Assembly (NCBI GenBank): GCA_013290035.1 | Contig: JABCYT010000079.1 | Span: 1 to 9,683 of the forward strand | DNA length: 9,683 bases | From: Alphaproteobacteria bacterium | GTDB taxonomy: Bacteria; Pseudomonadota; Alphaproteobacteria; Reyranellales; Reyranellaceae | Reading direction: 5' to 3' | Part shown: positions 1 through 6,434 of the stretch, piece by piece | Layout of the letters: each line of letters starts with the position of its first letter | Numbering within the stretch: the stretch's first letter is position 1 | The notes under the pieces: model-generated | What the model was told of the DNA's origin: nothing | Database searches by the model: none | What the model saw: only the letters and a program-made list of their open reading frames with translations | Position numbers and translations under genes: made by a program

Positions 1-1
1 C

Positions 2-463
2 ACGCTGGCGCGCGACCATCTGAAGGCGCATGGGCGAACGGTTGCTGACGTCATGAGCCACCCGGTCGTGATTGCGGAGGATCAGACGGACCTTTCGGTC
101 GTGGCGTCGCGGATGGAGGAATTCGACATCAAGCGTCTTCCGGTTGTCCGTGACGGCAAGGTGATTGGCATCGTAAGCCGCGCCAATCTGCTGCAGGCCC
201 TGATCTCGCTGTCGGCATCGACGGCGGCACGAGCCGACGATGCCGCGTTGCGGCAGAAGGTCCTGCGCGAGCTCGATGGCGAGACCTGGTCGCAGAGGCT
301 GGTGCGAAACGTCCTAGTGCAGGACAGGAACGTCGAGATCTGGGGGCACGCCGACACCGCCGCGCAATGCGAAGCCTGTGGGGCGCTGGCGGCAAGCGTT
401 CCGGGGGTGAGATCCGTCATCAACCACATGGTCGCAACGCAACGCGGGGTCTGCATATGGTGA
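2..463 (+). CDS. CBS-BON domain protein, 5' truncated
   Basis: The last 153 codons of a gene whose start lies left of the window; the frame is open from base 2, so the ATG at 53 is internal (it encodes the Met of VADVMSHPVV). Visible residues about 13-70 form a CBS motif (VMSHPVVIAEDQTDL, then RLPVVRDGKVIGIVSRANLL). CBS domains normally come in pairs, so a first copy is expected upstream. After a linker, residues about 80-148 look like a BON domain (LRELDGETW, then VEIWGHADT and VPGVRSVINHM). CBS pairs usually bind adenosine nucleotides and BON domains are linked to membrane or ligand binding; CBS-BON fusions are common, poorly characterised proteins in Proteobacteria. The end overlaps the cytochrome c gene by 7 nt, so the two are probably co-translated. 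Domain calls are fairly secure; the role is unknown. Confidence 0.85.
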   Translation, partial: TLARDHLKAHGRTVADVMSHPVVIAEDQTDLSVVASRMEEFDIKRLPVVRDGKVIGIVSRANLLQALISLSASTAARADDAALRQKVLRELDGETWSQRLVRNVLVQDRNVEIWGHADTAAQCEACGALAASVPGVRSVINHMVATQRGVCIW

Positions 464-777
464 GCTCGATCCGATACGTCCTGTTCGGCGTCGCCCTGAC
501 GCTTCTGCCCGGTCTGGCCGCGGCACAGGACGTGCTGCGCGGCCAGGCACTGGCCGAACGCTGGTGCGCCAACTGCCATGTCGTGAGCCGCGCAGCGACG
601 ACCGGCCGGTCGGACGGCCTGCCGACCTTTCCCGCGCTCGCCGCCCGCAAGGAGACGACTGCAGCCATGCTCAAGGGCGCCATGACGGCAACCCACAGCC
701 GCATGCCGGATTTCCAGCTCGGCGCGCGCGACCAGGACGATCTGGTCGCCTACATCCTCAGCCTGCGACCGCAGTAG
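457..777 (+). CDS. small exported monohaem cytochrome c
   Basis: A 106-residue protein with an N-terminal signal peptide (short basic start, hydrophobic stretch at residues 7-20, likely cleavage after LAAA near residue 23). The class I haem motif CANCH is at residues 37-41, with His41 as proximal ligand. The likely distal ligand is Met83 in SRMPDF. The C-terminal helix (DDLVAYILSL) is typical of small soluble cytochromes c. It should carry electrons in the periplasm; partners are not visible. I chose the ATG at 457, which overlaps the CBS-BON stop; the GTG at 460 would give a GTGA overlap and nearly the same signal peptide. An in-frame ATG at 367 would bury the signal peptide behind 30 extra residues and is rejected. 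Only 4 nt separate its stop from that of the facing reductase gene. Confidence 0.88.
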   Translation: MVSSIRYVLFGVALTLLPGLAAAQDVLRGQALAERWCANCHVVSRAATTGRSDGLPTFPALAARKETTAAMLKGAMTATHSRMPDFQLGARDQDDLVAYILSLRPQ

Positions 778-781
778 GGCG

Positions 782-1351
782 CTACTTCACGTGTTCCTTC
801 ACCGCCCGCGCATGGCGCACGGCGAGAACCAGCGAGGCGCCGAGTTCGGCGAGCAGCTTGCCCGTCGCCTCGTCGGTCAGCTTGCCGTCGGCGAAGCGGG
901 TCTGCGCCTGCCCGATCATGACCTCCGGCTTGTTTACCGGCCGTCCGTCGAGGAACACCATGATTTGGCGCAGCTGATATTGCGCGCGCGCGGTTCCGAG
1001 AACGCCGCCCGAGGCGCCAAACATGGCGATCGGCTTGCTGGCGAAGGGCTGCGGAGTCGTGCGCGATAGCCAGTCGATGGCGTTCTTCAGCACGCCCGAG
1101 GGCCCGTAATTGTATTCAGGAGTGACCAGCACGAGCCCGTCAGCCTCGATCATGGCTTTCTGCGCGGCCTGCACCTTGACGGGAAAGCCCTGGGCCTGGA
1201 TGTCGGCATTGTAGAGCGGCCAGTCGATTTCGATGATTTGCGCCGAGCTGCCGGCCGGCAGGCGCTCGACGAAGGCGTTGAGCGCCATGCGGTTGAACGA
1301 CGCCTTGCGCAGGCTGCCGCAAAAGGCGACGAGTTTGGTTGGCTCGGACAT
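782..1351 (-). CDS. NADPH-dependent FMN reductase (quinone/chromate reductase type)
   Basis: A 189-residue flavodoxin-fold protein of the usual length for the family. The FMN phosphate-binding loop is GSLRKASFNR at residues 12-21, and the family signature PEYNYGPSGVLKNAIDW is at residues 78-94; GASGG near residue 112 is a further flavin-site segment. Such enzymes use NAD(P)H to reduce quinones, azo compounds, chromate or free flavin in the cytoplasm, often as protection from redox stress. The natural substrate cannot be told from sequence. The ATG is preceded on its own strand by GGGAGAA about 9 nt upstream, supporting this start. It is divergent from the DUF917 operon across 85 nt and converges on the cytochrome c gene with a 4-nt gap. 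Confidence 0.9.
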   Translation of the reverse strand: MSEPTKLVAFCGSLRKASFNRMALNAFVERLPAGSSAQIIEIDWPLYNADIQAQGFPVKVQAAQKAMIEADGLVLVTPEYNYGPSGVLKNAIDWLSRTTPQPFASKPIAMFGASGGVLGTARAQYQLRQIMVFLDGRPVNKPEVMIGQAQTRFADGKLTDEATGKLLAELGASLVLAVRHARAVKEHVK

Positions 1352-1436
1352 TGCTCGGTTTCTCCCGGGTTACTGGTCCTTTGTCAGCAAAGAAGCAGGC
1401 GGCTACATAGAAGCCGTTGGGAGAATTGGCAACGCA
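1352..1436. promoter_or_regulatory. divergent intergenic region with candidate promoter and small dyad
   Basis: These 85 nt must hold the start signals for both the FMN reductase (leftward) and the DUF917 operon (rightward). Rightward, TTGTCA at 1381-1386 and TACATA at 1404-1409 are spaced by 17 nt; the first matches a -35 box well, the second matches a -10 box only weakly. A small dyad, CTTTG-tcag-CAAAG (1379-1392), overlaps that -35 and also places CTGACA on the other strand. It could be an operator. A purine-rich GGGAGAA (about 1420-1425) lies about 12 nt before the DUF917 ATG. All regulatory calls here are by eye and tentative. Confidence 0.35.
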
Positions 1437-2516
1437 ATGCCGCTACGCGACATCACATTGGATGACATCGAATCGCTCGCCGTCGGCGCCTGGGTCTTGG
1501 GCACCGGCGGCGGCGGCAGCCCTTATCTCGGCCTGCTGAACATGCGGGCCCTCTACAAGGAGGGCCATCGCGTGCAGCTCATGCCGTCGGGCGACCTTGT
1601 GGACGATGATTGGGTGGCCGCAGTCTCCAACATGGGCGCGCCGCTGGTCGGGCAGGAGCGGCTGACCGACAGCCGCACCATCGCCCGTGCGGTCGAGCTG
1701 ATGGAGCGCCACACCGGCTACAAGTTCCGCGGGATCATGTCGCTCGAGATCGGCGGTGGGAACTCGATCCAGCCATTGATGGCGGCGGCGCACTTGAAGC
1801 GTCCGGTGATCGATTCCGACATGATGGGCCGCGCCTACCCCGAGGCGCAGATGACCTCGGTCGCGGTCGCCGATCTGGCGCCCTGTCCGCTCACCACCGT
1901 CGATGTGCGCGGGCTCGAATCGGTGGTGGAGAAGGTGCCGACCTGGAAATGGATGGAAAGGGTCAGCCGCAAGATCTGCGTCGAGTACGGCTCGATCGCC
2001 TCGACCTGCAAGGCGCCGCGCACCGGCGCTGAAGTGAAGAAGTGGGGCATCCACGGCACCACCACCAAGGCCATCGCCATCGGCCATGCCGTGCGCGAGG
2101 CCCAGCGCAAGCACGAGGATCCGATCGCGGCCGTCCTCTCGGTCGAACCGGGCAAGGTCCTCTACAGGGGCAAGGTGGTCGACGTCGAACGGCGCGCCAC
2201 CGAAGGCTTCTTGCGCGGCCGCACGCGCTTCGACGGCACCGACGAGTACAAGGGCGCGAGCCTGGAGCTCAACTTCCAGAACGAATGGATCGTCGCCTGG
2301 CTCGACAAGAAGCCGATCGCCATGTCGCCCGACCTGATCTGCGTGCTCGATTCGGTGTCGGGCGAGGCGGTCGGCACCGAAACCATCCGCTACGGCCAGC
2401 GGGTCACGGTGATCGCCCTGCCGCCGCCGCCGGTGTTCCTGTCGGAGAAGGGCCTCCGACATGTCGGCCCGCGCGCCTTCGGCTACGACATCGACTTCAA
2501 GAGCGTGTTTGCGTGA
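1437..2516 (+). CDS. DUF917 / S-Me-THD family protein, copy 1
   Basis: A 359-residue protein of the DUF917 family, which to my knowledge has been renamed after S-methyl-thiohydantoin desulfurase (S-Me-THD). The N-terminal signature LGTGGGGSPY is at residues 21-30, followed by NMGAPLVGQERL, KRPVIDSDMMGRAYPEAQM, PTWKW, KICVEYGS, IHGTTTKA and a C-terminal half with MSPDLICVLDSVSGEAVG and HVGPRAFGYD. No signal peptide, so cytoplasmic. The start is the ATG at 1437, where homology with copy 2 begins; extension to the in-frame ATG at 1233 would run antisense through the reductase gene. It is separated from copy 2 by 10 nt and is about 78% identical to it without internal gaps by my hand alignment. 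Its likely substrate is a hydantoin-like ring, judged from the family name and the HyuA-like partner; this is inference. Confidence 0.88.
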   Translation: MPLRDITLDDIESLAVGAWVLGTGGGGSPYLGLLNMRALYKEGHRVQLMPSGDLVDDDWVAAVSNMGAPLVGQERLTDSRTIARAVELMERHTGYKFRGIMSLEIGGGNSIQPLMAAAHLKRPVIDSDMMGRAYPEAQMTSVAVADLAPCPLTTVDVRGLESVVEKVPTWKWMERVSRKICVEYGSIASTCKAPRTGAEVKKWGIHGTTTKAIAIGHAVREAQRKHEDPIAAVLSVEPGKVLYRGKVVDVERRATEGFLRGRTRFDGTDEYKGASLELNFQNEWIVAWLDKKPIAMSPDLICVLDSVSGEAVGTETIRYGQRVTVIALPPPPVFLSEKGLRHVGPRAFGYDIDFKSVFA

Positions 2517-2519
2517 GGA
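2515..2519 (+). promoter_or_regulatory. ribosome binding site fixing the GTG start of DUF917 copy 2
   Basis: GAGGA sits 7 nt before the GTG at 2527 and overlaps the TGA of copy 1 (2514-2516). The spacing and the alignment with copy 1 (RDITxDDIESLAVGAW begins right after) make GTG the best start. Ribosomes ending copy 1 would be placed to start copy 2. Confidence 0.65.
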
Positions 2520-2526
2520 TGTTTCC

Positions 2527-3609
2527 GTGAGCCGGCGCGATATCACCGCCGACGACATCGAATCGCTGGCTGTCGGTGCCTGGATCCTGGGGACCGGCGG
2601 CGGCGGCAATCCCTACCTGCCGCTCTTGAACATGCGTGCGCTCTATCGTGAAGGCTATCGCGTCCAGCTCATGGATGCGTCCGACCTTGCCGACGACGAT
2701 TGGGTGGGCGTCGTCGCCAACATGGGCGCGCCGCTGGTCGGCCAGGAGCGGCTGACCGATAGCCGCACCCTGGCCCGCGCCGTCGCGCTGATGGAGGAGC
2801 ACACGGGCTATCGCTTCGCCGGCCTCATGAGCATGGAGATCGGCGGCGCCAATGGCGTGCGCTCGCTGATGGCCGCGGCCCATCTCAAGCGGCCGGTGAT
2901 CGATTCCGATACGATGGGCCGCGCGTACCCTGAGGCGCAGATGACGTCCGTGGCCGTGGGCGGCCTAAGACCGTATCCGCTGACGGCGGTCGACGTGCGC
3001 GGCCTCGAATCGATCGTCGACAAGGTCCCGACCTGGAAATGGACCGAGCGGGTGGCGCGCAAGATCTGCGTCGAATACGGCTCGGTCGCCGCCACCTGCC
3101 AGCCGCCGCGCACTGGCGCGGAGGTCAAGCAGTGGGCCATCCATGGCACGACCACCAAGGCGATGGCGATCGGCCATGCCGTGCGCGAAGCCCAGCGCCG
3201 GCACGACGATCCCGTCGCCGCCATCCTGGCGGTCGAGCCGGGCAAGCTTTTGTACAAAGGCAAGGTGATCGAGGTCGAACGCCGCGCGACCGAAGGCTTC
3301 TTGCGCGGTGTCGTGCGGTTCGACGGGCTGGACGACTGGCGCGGCTCGGCGATGACCATCAATTTCCAGAACGAATGGATCGTGGCGCACCGCGACGGCG
3401 AGGCCATCGCCATGTCGCCCGACCTGATCTGCGTACTCGACTCGGTGTCGGGTGAAGCCGTCGGCAGCGAAACCATCCGCTACGGCCAGAGGGTGACCGT
3501 GATCGCGCTGCCGCCGCCGGCCATCTTCCTCTCGCCGCGCGGGCTCCAGCATGTCGGCCCGCGTGCCTTCGGTTATGACCTCGAGTTCAGGAGCGTGTTC
3601 AAAACATGA
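2527..3609 (+). CDS. DUF917 / S-Me-THD family protein, copy 2
   Basis: A 360-residue paralogue of the preceding gene, starting at GTG. It has the same ordered motifs (LGTGGGGNPY at residues 21-30, NMGAPLVGQERL, KRPVIDSDTMGRAYPEAQM, KICVEYGS, IHGTTTKA, VERRATEGFLRG, MSPDLICVLDSVSGEAVG) and aligns to copy 1 residue for residue until one extra residue at the C-terminus. I count about 80 differences over 359 positions. They are scattered except for a cluster at about residues 263-290 (VVRFDGLDDWRGSAMTI and AHRDGEA here). The ORF is open further upstream to an ATG at 2461, but that lies inside copy 1 and has no support. It ends in an ATGA overlap with the HyuA-like gene. Both copies look intact, so they may form a heteromeric enzyme or act on different substrates. 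Confidence 0.88.
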   Translation: MSRRDITADDIESLAVGAWILGTGGGGNPYLPLLNMRALYREGYRVQLMDASDLADDDWVGVVANMGAPLVGQERLTDSRTLARAVALMEEHTGYRFAGLMSMEIGGANGVRSLMAAAHLKRPVIDSDTMGRAYPEAQMTSVAVGGLRPYPLTAVDVRGLESIVDKVPTWKWTERVARKICVEYGSVAATCQPPRTGAEVKQWAIHGTTTKAMAIGHAVREAQRRHDDPVAAILAVEPGKLLYKGKVIEVERRATEGFLRGVVRFDGLDDWRGSAMTINFQNEWIVAHRDGEAIAMSPDLICVLDSVSGEAVGSETIRYGQRVTVIALPPPAIFLSPRGLQHVGPRAFGYDLEFRSVFKT

Positions 3610-5159
3610 GACGAATCGGCATCGATGTCGGCGGCACCAATACCGACGCCGTCTTGATCGAGGACGGCAAGGTGGCAGGTGCGGTTAAGGCGCCGACCAG
3701 CGAAGACGTGACGACGGGCATCCTGGACTCGCTGAAGAGTCTCGCCGCCACCGGCGTGCTGAAGGATCCCGATGGCAAACTGAAGCGCATCGACGGCGTG
3801 ATGATCGGCACGACGCATTTCATCAATGCCGTGGTCCAGCGCCGTCACTTGACCAAGGTCGCGGCGCTCAGGCTGGGCATGCCGGCCTCCGCGTCGCTGC
3901 CGCCATTCTGCGACTGGCCGGAGGATCTCGCCAACCTGGTGAGGGGCGGCGTGTGGATGGTCGAAGGGGGCCACGAGTATGACGGCAGGCCGTTCATGCC
4001 GCTCGACGAGGCGGCGGTGACCGCGGCCGCACAGGAGATGAGGACGGCGGGGTTGAAATCGGTCGGCATCTCGTCGATCTTCTCGCCGCTCGATCCCAGC
4101 CACGAGCGGCGCGCCGCCGAGCTGGTTGCCGCGGTGATTCCAGACGCCGCCATCACCTGCTCGTCGGACCTCGGCCGTATCGGCCTTCTCGAGCGCGAGA
4201 ATGCCGGCCTGCTGAATGCGGCCCTGGCCGATCTGTCGCGCGAGACGATTGCCGCCTTCGAGAAGGCGATCGACGATTCCGGCATCGCTGCGCCTTTGTT
4301 CATCACCCAGAACGACGGCACGGTGGCCGAGGCGGGACAGGCGCGCCGCCTGCCGGTCTATTCCTTCGCCTCGGGCGCCACCAATTCGATGCGCGGCGCC
4401 GCCTATCTCTCGGGCCTGGCCGACGCCATGGTGATCGATGTCGGCGGCACCACCACCGATGTCGGCCAGCTCAAGCTCGGCTTTCCGCGCGAAGCCAACT
4501 CGGTGGTGAAGGTGGGCGGCGTGCGCACGCTGTTTCGCATGCCCGATCTCCTGTCCATCGGTCTGGGTGGCGGCAGCCATGTAACGCTCGATCCAGTGAA
4601 AGTGGGGCCGGTATCGGTCGGCTATCGCTTGTTGAGGGACGGCATTGCCTTCGGCGGCCAACAGCTCACGACGACGGACATCGCGGTCGCGTCGGGCGTG
4701 CTGGCGCTTGGCGACCGGAACAAGGTCGCCCATCTCGACAAGGCGACCTGCCAGAAAGTGTTCGCTGAGGCCGCCCGCATGGCCGAGGAGGCGATCGATC
4801 GCATGAAGACCGAGGCGGGCGACGTGCCGCTGATCGCCGTCGGCGGCGGCGCGTTCCTGATCCCGGAGAAGCTGCCGGGCGTGTCGAAGGTTATCCATGT
4901 CGAGCATGGCGATTGTGCCAATGCCGTGGGCGCCGCCATCGCCCAGGTCTCCGGCGAGTGCGACCAGATCTTCAAGGACATGAGCCGCCGCGACGCCATC
5001 GCCGCCGCCCAGGGCATCGCCAACGACCGCGCCGTGGCGGCCGGCGCCGCCCGCAAGACGATCAGCATCATCGAAAGCGAGGACATGCCGCTCGCCTACC
5101 TGCCGGGCAACTCGGTGAGAGTGCGCGTGCGTGTCGTAGGTGACGTGGCGGCAAGCTAG
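3606..5159 (+). CDS. compact hydantoinase/oxoprolinase (HyuA-like) ASKHA protein
   Basis: A 517-residue cytoplasmic protein of the hydantoinase A/oxoprolinase family. The N-terminal part (about 3-180) has the phosphate-binding motif IDVGGTNTD (residues 6-14) and IGTTHFINAVVQR (67-79). The second domain has IDVGGTTTD (277-285), IGLGGGSH (318-325) and AVGGGAFLIPEKL (411-423). These glycine-rich motifs are those of the actin-like ATP-binding fold, and known members use ATP to open hydantoin or 5-oxoproline rings. It is shorter than full-length HyuA (near 690 residues) and lacks the long C-terminal extension, as I recall for members next to DUF917 genes. The start overlaps the copy-2 stop (ATGA, 3606-3609), so it is translationally coupled. 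No HyuB-type subunit is in the window; the DUF917 proteins may be its partners (inference). Its TAG shares CTAG with the facing kinase gene. Confidence 0.88.
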   Translation: MRRIGIDVGGTNTDAVLIEDGKVAGAVKAPTSEDVTTGILDSLKSLAATGVLKDPDGKLKRIDGVMIGTTHFINAVVQRRHLTKVAALRLGMPASASLPPFCDWPEDLANLVRGGVWMVEGGHEYDGRPFMPLDEAAVTAAAQEMRTAGLKSVGISSIFSPLDPSHERRAAELVAAVIPDAAITCSSDLGRIGLLERENAGLLNAALADLSRETIAAFEKAIDDSGIAAPLFITQNDGTVAEAGQARRLPVYSFASGATNSMRGAAYLSGLADAMVIDVGGTTTDVGQLKLGFPREANSVVKVGGVRTLFRMPDLLSIGLGGGSHVTLDPVKVGPVSVGYRLLRDGIAFGGQQLTTTDIAVASGVLALGDRNKVAHLDKATCQKVFAEAARMAEEAIDRMKTEAGDVPLIAVGGGAFLIPEKLPGVSKVIHVEHGDCANAVGAAIAQVSGECDQIFKDMSRRDAIAAAQGIANDRAVAAGAARKTISIIESEDMPLAYLPGNSVRVRVRVVGDVAAS

Positions 5160-6331
5160 CTCACAAAGGCCGGATAGAGTGCCAGCGGCCGGACCTCCGG
5201 CCATCGCCTGCCGAGGTCGGCCCGCCAGCGGAGGGCTGCGTCCTTGAGGCCATTGAAGGAGCCTGAAGCGGCGGCGCCGTCGGCCGCCGCTTCGAGATAC
5301 CACAGCAGTCGGCTGCGGTAGGTGGAGATGCCCCATTTCTTGTCTTCCTTGAGCGCATCTTCGAGCAGCCAGGCGAGGCGACCGTACATCCAGGTGAACA
5401 GCAGGACCGCCATCTCCTGCATGAAGGCGGCATCGTCGGCCGCCGCTGGCAGAGCAGCCGCCAGCGCTTGGCGATAGGCGCTATCCATCGCGGCCTGGAC
5501 ATCCCTCGGGACGCGGCCGGCACACCAGCAGGTCGGGAAGCCCATCCGCCAATAGGCGGCATCGATCAGGATGTGGCCCGGCCGCGCAAATTCGAAGTCT
5601 AGCAGCCGCGCGCGCCCGTCGATCATCAGCACGTTATCCGGGCAGGCGTCGTCATGGGCCAGGCCGAGCCAGGCGCCAGGGCGCGCCAAGCGTTCAGCGA
5701 CAATCGCGACCTCGTCGTCGACGATCGTGCCGCCGAGAAGGTTGTATACCTTGTCGACGGCTTCTCGTCGCCATTTGTCACCGCTCCCCGGCGATGGCGC
5801 CGCCGAAGCGGGAAAGAAGCGTTGCAGCGCCGCGGCGTGGTCTGCGGTGCAACCCAGTGTATCGGCGTGAAGGCGGCCGAGGCTGGTGGCATAGGCGATC
5901 AGGGCCTGCCTCGCCCTGCCTGCGGGCCCGTCCAGCAGCGGACCGACGAGACTGCCGAGATCGGCGCCGAGATCCTCGAACACCACCAGACCCCGCGCCG
6001 CATCGCCGGCCAGAAAGTCCGGGCAATGGGCGCCGTTTGGCGCCCGGTCGGCTAGGAAGACGGCCGCCGTCCACTCCTTCACCAGCCCCGACTCCGCAAA
6101 GGCGTTTACCGCCATAGCATCGAAGCCGGCGGTCCGCGTTGCCTTGATGATGACGGAGCGCGGCCGCGTGCCGTCGCGCAACGCGGTTGCCCGCAGGATG
6201 AGGTTGCGCCTGTTCTCGTCGCTCAGCGCCGTGACGTCAGCAAGAAAAACAGAGGCCTGCCACGAACGCGACAACGCCGCCGTGGCGCATTCGGCGATGC
6301 GTTTCTGCTCTTGCTCGAGGTCAGCCGTCAT
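5156..6331 (-). CDS. phosphotransferase of the APH/choline kinase-like fold
   Basis: A 391-residue protein with the layout of aminoglycoside phosphotransferase/choline kinase-like enzymes. A likely nucleotide-binding Lys63 (SVIIKATR) and a hinge-like VVFEDLG (117-122) are followed by the catalytic loop HDDACPDN (226-233: His226, Asp228, Asn233) and the metal-binding LLDFEFARPG (243-252, Asp245). The C-terminal helical part is rich in Trp and aromatic residues (LFTWMYGRLAWLLEDAL). Nothing marks it as an antibiotic resistance enzyme; the family phosphorylates many small molecules such as choline, homoserine or sugars, and the substrate here is unknown. The ATG at 6331 has only an AAGG directly beside it, but an in-frame stop lies four codons upstream, so it is the best first start. 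It converges on the HyuA-like gene with overlapping stops; a metabolic link is possible but unproven. Confidence 0.82.
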   Translation of the reverse strand: MTADLEQEQKRIAECATAALSRSWQASVFLADVTALSDENRRNLILRATALRDGTRPRSVIIKATRTAGFDAMAVNAFAESGLVKEWTAAVFLADRAPNGAHCPDFLAGDAARGLVVFEDLGADLGSLVGPLLDGPAGRARQALIAYATSLGRLHADTLGCTADHAAALQRFFPASAAPSPGSGDKWRREAVDKVYNLLGGTIVDDEVAIVAERLARPGAWLGLAHDDACPDNVLMIDGRARLLDFEFARPGHILIDAAYWRMGFPTCWCAGRVPRDVQAAMDSAYRQALAAALPAAADDAAFMQEMAVLLFTWMYGRLAWLLEDALKEDKKWGISTYRSRLLWYLEAAADGAAASGSFNGLKDAALRWRADLGRRWPEVRPLALYPAFVS

Positions 6332-6362
6332 CCTTGCAATTTAGCACCGTCGGCCGGTTCCC

Positions 6363-6370
6363 GGAGGAGG
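6363..6370 (+). promoter_or_regulatory. strong ribosome binding site before an 18-codon ORF
   Basis: GGAGGAGG lies 7 nt before the ATG at 6378, an ideal arrangement. It lies about 60 nt before the IalB-like start, too far to serve that gene directly, and that gene has its own weaker GAGAGAA (6421-6427). Confidence 0.6.
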
Positions 6371-6377
6371 CGAGTAT

Positions 6378-6434
6378 ATGAACGAGCAGCGACCTGATAC
6401 GGTGCCGGCGACACGAACAAGAGAGAATCAATGA
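6378..6434 (+). CDS. 18-residue leader ORF coupled to the IalB-like gene
   Basis: Reads MNEQRPDTVPATRTRENQ and stops with a TGA that overlaps the ATG of the IalB-like gene (ATGA, 6431-6434). It has the best ribosome binding site in the neighbourhood. Its last seven codons (ACA CGA ACA AGA GAG AAT CAA) include several with A or T in the third position, unlike the G/C-ending codons of the neighbours. The peptide is hydrophilic with no recognisable domain. It may be a translated leader that controls initiation or coupling of the downstream gene, or a chance ORF in the 5' UTR. Its existence as a frame is certain; translation is inferred. Confidence 0.4.
   Translation: MNEQRPDTVPATRTRENQ

Noticed and set aside
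1233..1436. 68-codon N-terminal extension of DUF917 copy 1
   Set aside because: It runs antisense through the start of the FMN reductase, and copy 2 aligns only from the ATG at 1437.
1443..2609. 388-codon minus-strand frame opposite DUF917 copy 1
   Set aside because: A shadow of a gene with clear family motifs; the same kind of shadow appears opposite copy 2, as expected from conserved codons.
1437..3609. Recent duplication by a mobile element or unequal crossing-over
   Set aside because: The copies differ at about 80 residues with no flanking direct repeats or transposase, so the duplication is old or the pair was inherited together.
5187..5202. GGCCGGACCTCCGGCC hairpin as a terminator for the HyuA-like gene
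   Set aside because: It lies inside the 3' end of the kinase gene, has a very short loop and no T-run; GC-rich palindromes of this size are common here.
3573..5336. 587-codon open frame on the minus strand opposite the HyuA-like gene
   Set aside because: Its translation is low-complexity, rich in Arg, His, Gly and Ala, with no domain; it mirrors a well-supported gene in GC-rich DNA and crosses the end of the kinase gene.
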